This document shows, one piece after another, positions 17,693-25,684 of a stretch of 64,000 nucleotides of DNA. A program made the position numbers and the translations under genes. Source of the DNA: SIG77 sp045589595. Its GTDB lineage: Bacteria; Verrucomicrobiota; Lentisphaeria; Victivallales; UBA1829. Every line of letters begins with the position of its first letter. Positions within the stretch are counted from its first letter, which is position 1. The notes under the pieces are model-generated. The model saw only the letters and a list, made by a program, of their open reading frames with translations, had not been told where the DNA came from and made no database searches. The stretch is from the NCBI GenBank assembly GCA_045589595.1, contig JAZNPK010000002.1, positions 124,001 through 188,000 on the forward strand, in the 5' to 3' direction.

Positions 17693-17744
17693 AACAACCA
17701 CACACACACCGGCGTGGAGCCGCGCCGGTGTGTGTGTGGTTGTT
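17693..17744 (-). terminator. Long perfect hairpin, probable terminator of the peptidase/acetyltransferase gene
   Basis: A 22-bp perfect inverted repeat (17693-17714 and 17723-17744) with an 8-nt loop TGGAGCCG lies 12 bp after the stop of the minus-strand gene at 17757. The stem contains alternating CA/TG tracts. The tract following it on the minus strand is only modestly T-rich, so it may act as an mRNA 3'-end stabiliser as much as a terminator. Confidence 0.6.
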
Positions 17745-17756
17745 CTGCGGGGCGTA

Positions 17757-20201
17757 TTACTTGTGATTGAACTTGCTGCAGAAGAGGCATTCGGGATCAT
17801 CGCAGAGGAGCACGTTGGGATCTTCGCGGATGATTTCCATGCCGATCTTATATACTTCCTGCAGATCCATAAGGATCAGTTCGTTCATACCGAGTTTGAC
17901 TCTTTTTGCGTTCAGCCCTCTGGCGTAAGCGCGTTCGTAGAATTTACATTCTTTGCCGGGGCTCACGTGATAGAAATCGCGGTCGCCGGGGAGATGTTTG
18001 GGCAGGATATATTTTTTCGTGCTGCCGTCGGGCATTTTCACGCCGCAGACTGCGTCATCCAGATAGGGCAGATTGCTGGCATCTTCCAGATAGTGGAGGA
18101 AGGTGGAGGGTCCGAGTCCGGTCCCGAAGTACAGGACTTTACCGCCCATTTCCATGGCTTTTTCCAGAGGACAGTCTTTGCCGGTGGGAGCGGCATCCGG
18201 TTCGTGGGCGTCGAGACATTCGTGGATCTTTTTACCGAAACCTGCCCAGGAGTGTGTGATATGGCGGCTGCGGACGGCATCCGGATATTTTTTCAGGACG
18301 GTTTCGCCCACTTTTCCGGTCCAGACCTGTGACGGATCTGCGGCATCGAAAGGCACATAACCGGCACTGAGGCTGCCGCCGAGCAGGATGTACGGATAAG
18401 TGAAGGTGGTGAACATGGAAGTTCCGGCAGTTTCGCGGATGGCGTCGATGAGCGTCGTCGGACCGCCGGAGATATAGCCGCAGTTGGATACGGATGCGTG
18501 AACCATGAGCACATCATCGCCGGTGACACCCAGTTCTTTCAACGCGGCTTTGATATCATCGCCGGAGATCTCCGGGCGGCTGATGACTTCCAGATACCCG
18601 TAATCTGCCAGATGATTCATACTCATGATGTATTTCTTGACCTGACCTTCGCTGAGCTGCTGTTCCCGTTCCGCTTCCGCTTCCAGGATCAGTTCCGCCA
18701 GATTCTTTTTGCCGTCCATATTGCTCAGCACATTGCTGATGGGACCGTAAATAATGCCGTCGGGCATCGAGATTTTTTCATCACGGGGAACTTTCACCTG
18801 GGAATAAGGCAGCCCGATCTCTTTCCGGGCAAAGACCATTTTTGCCGCGTAGTCGCGCCACGGGGAACTGACCGGTTTCAGGGTGAGCTGTTTCGGTGCA
18901 GGTTCTCTGCCGCCGCTGTTGGCAACAGTGTAAAGGTACATACTGGCGAAGGCCAGATTTTCTTTGTAGCGGGGCCAGTTGAAGAAATCGGGTTCGCACT
19001 GACGGCTGTTGTGCCAGAGTTTTTTGTATGCTGTGTTCATCAGCCATGTCGTCGGCAGACCGGTGCTGTAATCGCTGAGGAACATATCGTCGTGAAATTC
19101 TGCCTGAGCGTAGATCAGTTTGCGGGTATCTTTGAATTCTTCATAGACTTCTTTCAGCACTTCGTTCATGATGCAGGGAACGTAACCGGAGGGACACAGT
19201 TTCAGATCGTCTTCCCCGTACACTGCGCACATGCTGTCCAGATTGCAGCCGCCGATGACCTGACCTTTCAGATCGCCGCCGCGGGATGCTGCATAAGCTG
19301 CGAAACCGTACAGTTCCATTGCGAAAACAAGGCGCACCGAGTAGTCCGGCGTACCTTTTGCCATGATCTGTTTCGCCACTTCGATCCCTGCCATAACGCC
19401 CATACAGTCGTCGTTGAGCATGGGTTCAAACAGGTGGGCGAGGATCCATACTTCCTTCTTGCTTTTGCCGGGAATGAGTGCCGTAACGGCGGGCAGGATG
19501 CCCTCATAGCGGCGTCCGTCACATTCCACTTTGACTTTATAAGTTCCTTTGGCGGCAGCCTGACGGATCTGATCGCCGGTGCGGGGCGACACACTGAATC
19601 CGATGAAGGGGCGGTCAAGGGCGGTAACATGCCAGTCTCCGGCTTCCGTACAGGCAACGACCCACTGGATATGATCGGGCGTCTGATAACGATCCACAAG
19701 ATAATCGGAAACAAGACCGAGTCCGCCGCGGTCCAGAATGGGCTTCATGATCGCCGGACGGGGATCTGTCATAGGATTGAGCATCACAAGACAGTCTTTC
19801 ACATCGGCACCGGACCGGAACTGATCTTCCGTAATGATTTTTGTAATGATCCCTTCCGGCGGCGTGGCAACGGATGCATGGATCAGGTGGAAGGGATGTT
19901 TCTGATAGTCGGCAATGACCTGCGGTTCCTTTCCCGGGATCAGATGGCTCAATCTGCCGACAGTAGCATCCCATGCAATGGGCATACGCTTGTCCAGATA
20001 AGCAGTTTTTCCATCAGCGGGAAATTCGAGCAGTTCCGCATTGGGGATCCCTGCCGCTTTGATCTGTTCCAGCGTGTACTGTGCTGCTTTGTATTGGTGG
20101 GTACTTGTCTGCCCCATTTCGATTTTGCAGAGGTTTACAGTTCTTTCAATGAAGGCGTCAATGTCGATTTTTTCCAGAAATTCCTGATACAGTTTTTTCA
20201 T
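17757..20201 (-). CDS. M28/DUF4910-like metallopeptidase fused to AAC(3)-type acetyltransferase
   Basis: An 814-residue multidomain protein without signal peptide. The start at 20201 is chosen because AAGGAGA lies 9 bp upstream; an ATG 9 bp earlier would abut that site. Residues about 1-440 resemble M28 zinc aminopeptidases of the DUF4910 kind. Possible metal ligands are His256, Asp264/265, Glu296, Asp322 ('CNLDSM') and His397 ('KLWHNS'), with a PA-like insert at about 80-240. Residues about 480-540 look like a small winged-helix/PqqD-like module ('NMDGKKNLAELI...HLADYGYLEV'). Residues about 546-795 match the antibiotic N-acetyltransferase AAC(3) fold ('LMVHASVSNCGYISGGPTTLIDAI', 'RHITHSWAGFG', 'CPLEKAMEMGGKVLYFGTG'). 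The tail carries CX4CX2CX4H (Cys800, 805, 808, His813). The substrate is unknown; it could process and N-acetylate an amino sugar or peptide. Confidence 0.7.
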   Translation of the reverse strand: MKKLYQEFLEKIDIDAFIERTVNLCKIEMGQTSTHQYKAAQYTLEQIKAAGIPNAELLEFPADGKTAYLDKRMPIAWDATVGRLSHLIPGKEPQVIADYQKHPFHLIHASVATPPEGIITKIITEDQFRSGADVKDCLVMLNPMTDPRPAIMKPILDRGGLGLVSDYLVDRYQTPDHIQWVVACTEAGDWHVTALDRPFIGFSVSPRTGDQIRQAAAKGTYKVKVECDGRRYEGILPAVTALIPGKSKKEVWILAHLFEPMLNDDCMGVMAGIEVAKQIMAKGTPDYSVRLVFAMELYGFAAYAASRGGDLKGQVIGGCNLDSMCAVYGEDDLKLCPSGYVPCIMNEVLKEVYEEFKDTRKLIYAQAEFHDDMFLSDYSTGLPTTWLMNTAYKKLWHNSRQCEPDFFNWPRYKENLAFASMYLYTVANSGGREPAPKQLTLKPVSSPWRDYAAKMVFARKEIGLPYSQVKVPRDEKISMPDGIIYGPISNVLSNMDGKKNLAELILEAEAEREQQLSEGQVKKYIMSMNHLADYGYLEVISRPEISGDDIKAALKELGVTGDDVLMVHASVSNCGYISGGPTTLIDAIRETAGTSMFTTFTYPYILLGGSLSAGYVPFDAADPSQVWTGKVGETVLKKYPDAVRSRHITHSWAGFGKKIHECLDAHEPDAAPTGKDCPLEKAMEMGGKVLYFGTGLGPSTFLHYLEDASNLPYLDDAVCGVKMPDGSTKKYILPKHLPGDRDFYHVSPGKECKFYERAYARGLNAKRVKLGMNELILMDLQEVYKIGMEIIREDPNVLLCDDPECLFCSKFNHK

Positions 20202-20245
20202 TTTTTGCATTCTCCTTGCGTGATGATGGTTCTGCTGTTCCAACA

Positions 20246-20273
20246 AAGATAGCACCAAGCGTAACAAAATCAA
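20246..20273 (-). promoter_or_regulatory. Promoter of the peptidase/acetyltransferase gene
   Basis: Minus strand -35 TTGATT (20273-20268), 16 bp, -10 TATCTT (20251-20246). Confidence 0.5.
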
Positions 20274-20334
20274 GTGCAGATAAAAAATAAAAAACATTTT
20301 TCCGTCTTTTTTGTGACAAAACTCAGTTTACTGC

Positions 20335-20363
20335 TTGAAAAGTGGTGATCTGCACTTTATATT
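20335..20363 (+). promoter_or_regulatory. Promoter of the 1354-residue secreted protein gene
   Basis: -35 TTGAAA (20335-20340), 17 bp, -10 TATATT (20358-20363). It lies back-to-back with the minus-strand promoter at 20246-20273, with 61 bp between them. Confidence 0.65.
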
Positions 20364-20421
20364 GGGTCCGGACTGTCATAAAATTTTGCGAAAAATCATA
20401 CGGAAAGGATCGGTCTGATTT

Positions 20422-23400
20422 ATGAAAAAACGGACATTGCTCGCAGCGCTGCTGATGTTTGGATTTGCGGCGTCACCTGTATTTTCTGCCGGGAAACTGC
20501 TGGATACCGGAGCTGGGAATCTGAATAAAAATGTCACAGTGGAAAACGGGGTGATCTCCATCCGACCGGAAAAAGGCAAAAAAGCCGTTGCTTTCAGATC
20601 GGCTTATGTTCTGCCTTCCGATGAACGGCAGAAGTATTTCCGTTTGAGCTTTTCCTGTCGTTTCCCTGAAACACCGAAAACGGTGGAAGTCGGTCTGGTG
20701 CTTCAACAGGCGCACGAAAAAGACCGTGAAGCGAAACGGGCGCTGTACTGGCTTCTTGATCCGGAAAAAGGGAGTCGTGTAACTGGTTGGGTCACAGGTG
20801 GTTATACCGGTATTCCTGCGTGGAAACGGGAAGAATTTGATTTCCCCGCCATGAATGAAACGGATTGGTATGAATTTCAGATCGCCAGAAAAAATACCAT
20901 CATCGAAGTCAGTATGAAGATCGATGGTAAATTTCAGCCCATCGGAGCGACCCGGGCTGATCAGAAAATGCTGTTTGCAGGCTTGACTCTTGCCGCTCAG
21001 AATGCGGTGGATGTGAAAGATGTGAAACTTCTGCCGGAGGAAGAATCCCGTCCGGAGAAAAAAAAGACAAATAGAAAAACTTCTGCTGCCGGCAAAGATG
21101 AATTCATCACGATGGAATCCAGCGATCCGATCCTTTGTCCGGCATCGGAAAAATTCCGGATCGAGTTCCGGACCAATCTGTTTCCCGCCTATGTGCAATG
21201 GAAGATGCTTGACGGCACAAATTCTCCGAAATATTACAATCTGACCTCCTTCACGGAAAATATCACCCGCAAATACAAAAAGACTGTGGAAGAGGAAGTT
21301 GACGGCAAAAAGACCAAAAAACGGATCGATGTGGTTGAAAAATACCGTATCAATGATGCCGGTATGAAATTTTTCGGCTACGGCATATCCCGCCGTATTT
21401 TCCTTTTCTCCCGCGCCCGTATCAGCTCCAGATACCACGCCAATCAGATCCCGGATATGCTCAAGGAACTGGAAAAGAACGGTATGCCCGGCTCCCGTGA
21501 TCTGCACCGGCTTGAGTTCATCCGCATCGATGAGGAAGGCAAACACTGGCAGATCGATTACAAAGGCAGTCTCCTGGCGGATGTCAAACTGGAACATCCT
21601 CTTCAGAATGTGCAGCTTTTTATGCCCTATGGAACGGAGTACAAAATCACCGAACTGGAAAAAGAACGGATCCACCCGCTGCTGCATCTGGTGGAACCGC
21701 CCGGAGAAGCGGTCCGCGTTGAAAAATACAAAGGCGTTTCCGTGAAAGTCTGCAAACCCGAAGACGCATTTGATACCTCTCTCTGCAAAGTGAATCTCGG
21801 TTCATTCATGCTGGAATGTGACGGCTATCTCTCCCGTCAGGCGTTTGACAGCCCTCTCGACAGTTATATCCGGAAAGTGCCGAACACCCAGTACATCCGC
21901 GCGCATGTCATCTGTTCGCTTGAGCCGGGTCTGGAAAAAGAAGTGCGGGAAGGCAAACGCAATACGATCATGACCGTGCGCCTCGCAAACTTTTACAGTC
22001 CTTACTGCGAAGGTACCGCAACGGATATGATCACGCACAACTTTGTTGAGCTGCCGCTGACGGAAGATGATCCCCTTCCGCCCAATGTGAGACGGATCGG
22101 GAAAAATAAATTTCTGGCATCGCTGGATCTCGATATCGGCAAGATCCAGGACATCACATTCATGCGTAAACTTTCCGGTATCGACCTGGAAGTTCTCGGC
22201 GATTTGAGACGCTTTGCCGACAACTATTATGTGAACTGTTTCGACAAGCCGTCCCTGATCCCCTCCATCGTAAGAGTCCACGGCGTCACGCTGGAAAAAT
22301 CCCCCGCTCTGCTCCGGGTGGATTCCGGCGTCACCGGCAACTATTATGTGGGCGGAGAAGTCCCGTTCAGCAATGTGACAGTCACGGCTGTCTGCCCCGG
22401 AAAATATCAGATCCGTACCGAAGTCTATGATCTGGATAACAAACTTGTTCAGACCAATACGAAAAATCTTGATCTGAAAAAAGCCGGTGAAAAAGTCGAA
22501 TTCAAAAATTCCTTTGAAAAGGCAATGGAACTGGGACACTACCGCTTTGTCACCACATTGCTGCCGGCGGATGGCAAGCGGGAATATGTGAAATGTACCG
22601 GCTCATTCATCCGGTTCGCGCCCGATACACGGAAAGCCACGCCCGCAGAATCTCCCTTCTTCACCTGGAACTTCGGCGGCGCACACGGTACGCCCACCGA
22701 CCGCGATCTGGTCTGCCGTATCGCCCGCCGTGTCGGCTCCAGACAGACTATGTTGTGGAATGATAAATACTCCGAGGAGGAAATGAAGTCCTACGGTCTG
22801 ATCCGCGGCCCCTTCAATCCGCTCCGCAATTTCAAAGCCAAAGATAAAGCCGGCAGAGCGAAAGAAATGGATCAGAAGATTCAGGAATGGATCCGGCGTT
22901 ATCCAAGTACAAGAGTCGCAATGATCTTCCATGAAAGAGGCGGCGGCGGACCCGCACCGCTGGAACTTCTGGGCGAAAAAACACCGATCACGCCCGCACA
23001 GAAAAAAATCGACCGCATGATCACGGATGAAGCGATCGAAGTCGCGGAAGCGTGGCGCAGAAATGCACCCCATATCCGTCTGATCGTCGGCAACAGCGGA
23101 AGCAGCATCAACATTATGGCACAACTTTTCCGCGAAGGTTATCCCAAAGAATATATCGATACCCTCGGCGAAGAATCCGTGGGGCAGACTGTGTCGCCGG
23201 AACGGTCCACCGCAGGCAGTTTCTGGGATCTGAAAGAACTTGCACGCATTTACGGTTACAACGATGTGGGCGTGGAAGCCAGTTATGAATGGAAAGGCAG
23301 AAAATGCCCCACATTCTCCGACCGGGAACGCGCCGCATGGCGTATCCGCGATATCCTGATCGCGCTCGCGTGGAACTCAAAAACCATTCCGATCCCCTCC

Positions 23401-24486
23401 GGTCCTTTCCATTCGGACTGCTATGACAACACCGTGTGGGGCGGCGGCGTCTTCACAAGATGGCCCCTCTATCAGCCTTATCCCATTTTCTGCGCATCCT
23501 CCGTTGTAACGCAGATGATGGACTGCGTGGAATTCGTCCGTATGGTCCCCACAGGCTCCAAAACTGTTTACGCTCTGGAATTCAAACGGAAAGCTGAAAA
23601 AACAGCAGACGGTCAGCAGGATGAATACGTTTATGCCCTCTGGTCTGCACGCGGTGAAGTTGATGCACAAGTGAAAAACAGCGTGGAAAAAACACTCCGC
23701 ACCGATCTCTACGGCAGAGCAAAAGAACTCACCGGAAATGATTTTACATTGAAGATCACGCCCGAAGCAACTTATCTCACCCAGACCGGAAAGATCCAGT
23801 CCATCAGCGTTTCAATGCAGCGGACCTATCCGTGGGAAACACACCCCGGTCAGGAAAAAGCACAAGTCGCGTGCGCAATGGATGATGTCAATCAGTGGAC
23901 ACTCGCCATGGGCGAAGATAAGAGAATGCGTCCGCCTACCGGATTGAATCCGTATCGCCCCGGAGCTTTCAAACTCGAAGGCGTTGAAGATATCCTGAAA
24001 GGAAAATGTCTGGAACTGACACTCCTCCGCGAAGGTGAAGTCGCGCCGCGTATTCAGGAATATGCTTTCATGCGCCTGAATACACCGGTGGAGATCCCCG
24101 GAACGCCCAATACCGTGGGCGTCTGGGTCAAAGGAAACAGCAGCTGGGCAAAACTCTATTTTGAAATCATTGACGCCGAAGGCGAAAAATGGATGACCGG
24201 CGGATCCGGAACATATTACGACTGGCCCGACAGACTCGGCGTAAATTTCGACGGCTGGCATTTCCTCCAGTTCCCCCTGAACGATCTCTCACCCGTCAAA
24301 GTCCCGTGTCCCGGCGAAGGATACCGCCAGTGGCGATACGGCGGCGGTAAGGGCGACAGAAAAATCACGTTCCCCATCAAATTGTACGGCGTCGGCGTGT
24401 CCATGTCAAGAAAAACACTCAATATCCTTGAAATGGAAGATCCTCCGACACTCTCACTCCGCTTCAAAGATTTCTCCGGTTATTGA
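20422..24486 (+). CDS. Giant secreted protein, possible glycosidase (unrecognised family)
   Basis: A 1354-residue exported protein with a signal peptide at residues 1-23 (cleavage near VFSA-GK). Residues about 24-210 read as a LamG-like beta-sandwich, followed by a Lys-rich linker (about 212-230). A long beta-rich middle (about 230-740) includes a 'VKVCKPEDAFDT' segment. From about 750 the sequence begins 'FFTWNFGGAHGTPTDRDLVCR', like a TIM barrel; 'IFHERGGGG' (Glu838) and 'GVEASYEW' (Glu952) sit where acid/base and nucleophile of a clan GH-A enzyme would be. The last ~170 residues resemble a carbohydrate-binding jelly roll ('NTVGVWVKGNSSWAKLYFEI'). I do not recognise a named family; the glycosidase role is inference. 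It is transcribed divergently from the peptidase/acetyltransferase fusion. Confidence 0.6.
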   Translation: MKKRTLLAALLMFGFAASPVFSAGKLLDTGAGNLNKNVTVENGVISIRPEKGKKAVAFRSAYVLPSDERQKYFRLSFSCRFPETPKTVEVGLVLQQAHEKDREAKRALYWLLDPEKGSRVTGWVTGGYTGIPAWKREEFDFPAMNETDWYEFQIARKNTIIEVSMKIDGKFQPIGATRADQKMLFAGLTLAAQNAVDVKDVKLLPEEESRPEKKKTNRKTSAAGKDEFITMESSDPILCPASEKFRIEFRTNLFPAYVQWKMLDGTNSPKYYNLTSFTENITRKYKKTVEEEVDGKKTKKRIDVVEKYRINDAGMKFFGYGISRRIFLFSRARISSRYHANQIPDMLKELEKNGMPGSRDLHRLEFIRIDEEGKHWQIDYKGSLLADVKLEHPLQNVQLFMPYGTEYKITELEKERIHPLLHLVEPPGEAVRVEKYKGVSVKVCKPEDAFDTSLCKVNLGSFMLECDGYLSRQAFDSPLDSYIRKVPNTQYIRAHVICSLEPGLEKEVREGKRNTIMTVRLANFYSPYCEGTATDMITHNFVELPLTEDDPLPPNVRRIGKNKFLASLDLDIGKIQDITFMRKLSGIDLEVLGDLRRFADNYYVNCFDKPSLIPSIVRVHGVTLEKSPALLRVDSGVTGNYYVGGEVPFSNVTVTAVCPGKYQIRTEVYDLDNKLVQTNTKNLDLKKAGEKVEFKNSFEKAMELGHYRFVTTLLPADGKREYVKCTGSFIRFAPDTRKATPAESPFFTWNFGGAHGTPTDRDLVCRIARRVGSRQTMLWNDKYSEEEMKSYGLIRGPFNPLRNFKAKDKAGRAKEMDQKIQEWIRRYPSTRVAMIFHERGGGGPAPLELLGEKTPITPAQKKIDRMITDEAIEVAEAWRRNAPHIRLIVGNSGSSINIMAQLFREGYPKEYIDTLGEESVGQTVSPERSTAGSFWDLKELARIYGYNDVGVEASYEWKGRKCPTFSDRERAAWRIRDILIALAWNSKTIPIPSGPFHSDCYDNTVWGGGVFTRWPLYQPYPIFCASSVVTQMMDCVEFVRMVPTGSKTVYALEFKRKAEKTADGQQDEYVYALWSARGEVDAQVKNSVEKTLRTDLYGRAKELTGNDFTLKITPEATYLTQTGKIQSISVSMQRTYPWETHPGQEKAQVACAMDDVNQWTLAMGEDKRMRPPTGLNPYRPGAFKLEGVEDILKGKCLELTLLREGEVAPRIQEYAFMRLNTPVEIPGTPNTVGVWVKGNSSWAKLYFEIIDAEGEKWMTGGSGTYYDWPDRLGVNFDGWHFLQFPLNDLSPVKVPCPGEGYRQWRYGGGKGDRKITFPIKLYGVGVSMSRKTLNILEMEDPPTLSLRFKDFSGY

Positions 24487-24511
24487 ACCCACCGGAAATC
24501 ACGGATATAAC

Positions 24512-24578
24512 GGCGCGGCTCCGCGCGGTCCAAGACCGCGCACACCGTCCGGTGGAACGGACGCTTTGGAGCCGCGCC
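24512..24578 (+). other. Potential three-way-junction RNA/DNA structure after the secreted protein gene
   Basis: An 11-bp perfect closing helix (24512-24522 with 24568-24578) encloses two further helices. One is 8 bp with a 3-nt loop (24523-24530 with 24534-24541) and the other is 6 bp with a 6-nt loop (24546-24551 with 24558-24563). No T-run follows on either strand. It lies between the convergent stops at 24486 and 24611. It could be a transcript-end structure shared by both genes or a small structured RNA element. Confidence 0.5.
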
Positions 24579-24610
24579 CCCCGCGCACCGCACGCGATCT
24601 GTTTTATCTT

Positions 24611-25684
24611 TTATCTGACTTTATTAAGGATGAGCATACAATCGCCGTAGCTGAAGAAGCGCATTTTATTTTCGATGGCGTATGCGTATGCTTTCCGGAT
24701 CGGTTCCATCCCGGCGAATGCGGAAACGAGCATCAGCAGGGTGCTTTTCGGGAGATGGAAATTAGTGAGGAGCATATCGGCGGATTTGATTTTGTATGGC
24801 GGGTAGATATAGATCCCGGTTTCGCCGCTCTGCGGAGTGAACGACCCCTGTTCATCCACGCATGATTCCAGTGTCCGGAGGCTTGTTGTGCCGACGGCGA
24901 GGATGCGTTTTCCGTTTTTTCTGGTATTGTTGAGTTTTTCTGCTGTATCGGCGGGAAAGAAGAAGCGTTCGGTGTGCATGTGATGTTTTTCCACTTCGGT
25001 TTCTTCCACGGGTTTGAATGTTCCGGCGCCCACATGGAGTGTCAGGCGTGCGGTCTCCACATCTTTTTCTTTCAGTTGGCGGAAGATGTCCTGCGTGAAA
25101 TGGAGTCCGGCGGTGGGTGCGGCGACTGCGCCGGGGATCTCTGCGTAAACGGTCTGATACCGTTCGGAATCGGATTCAGCGTCCTGCCGTTTGATGTACG
25201 GGGGCAGGGGAAGATGACCGCAATCGTGGAGGATCTGTTCGGTTTCGGCACCGTAAAATTCCACGATGCAGACGCCGGTCTCTCTGTCTTTCGAGATGAG
25301 TTTGACGCGATAGGTATCGGAAACCGTTACACCGTCGTGCAGAAGCATTGCCAGACAGGTTCCTTCCGCGACCCGTTTTGCCGGTTTCATAAAACATTGC
25401 CAATATCTGCCGTCTCTGCCGCCATCTGCGAGACCGAGAAGAAATATTTCGATTTTTGCGCCTGTTTCTTTTCTGGCGAAGAGTCTTGCCCGGATGACTT
25501 TTGTATCGTTGAGCGCGATCATATCGCCGGGCTGCAGATATTCCGGAAAGCGTGAAAACGGCACGATCTCCATTGTTCCCGCGGCGGGATCGAGTACGAG
25601 CATCCGGGAGCCGCCCCTGTTTTCAGCCGGTTCCTGTGCGATCAGTTCTTCGGGCAGAAAATAATCAAATTCATCGATGAGCAT
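24611..25684 (-). CDS. queA: S-adenosylmethionine:tRNA ribosyltransferase-isomerase
   Basis: A 357-residue cytoplasmic enzyme that adds the epoxycyclopentanediol precursor of queuosine to preQ1-tRNA. Family hallmarks are the N-terminus 'DEFDYFLPEELIAQEP', then 'GDMIALNDTKVIRARLFARKETGAKIEIFLL', 'YQTVYAEIPGAVAAPTAGLHFT', 'LHVGAGTFKPV' and 'LLTNFHLPKSTLLMLVSAFAG'. Length is normal (about 340-360). Its start overlaps the end of glgA by 14 bp; it is last in the rhomboid-glgA-queA unit. No other queuosine gene is in the window. Confidence 0.96.
   Translation of the reverse strand: MLIDEFDYFLPEELIAQEPAENRGGSRMLVLDPAAGTMEIVPFSRFPEYLQPGDMIALNDTKVIRARLFARKETGAKIEIFLLGLADGGRDGRYWQCFMKPAKRVAEGTCLAMLLHDGVTVSDTYRVKLISKDRETGVCIVEFYGAETEQILHDCGHLPLPPYIKRQDAESDSERYQTVYAEIPGAVAAPTAGLHFTQDIFRQLKEKDVETARLTLHVGAGTFKPVEETEVEKHHMHTERFFFPADTAEKLNNTRKNGKRILAVGTTSLRTLESCVDEQGSFTPQSGETGIYIYPPYKIKSADMLLTNFHLPKSTLLMLVSAFAGMEPIRKAYAYAIENKMRFFSYGDCMLILNKVR

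Noticed and set aside
18498..20252. A plus-strand frame of 584 codons opposite the peptidase/acetyltransferase gene
   Set aside because: Shadow frame with His/Phe-rich composition; it would run through the opposing promoter and ribosome site.
17716..24578. The shared 11-mer GGAGCCGCGCC at 17716 and 24568 as proof of a dispersed repeat family
   Set aside because: Hundreds of shared 11-mer pairs are expected by chance in 64 kb, so the match alone is not evidence. It is mentioned only as a hint with the structure finding.
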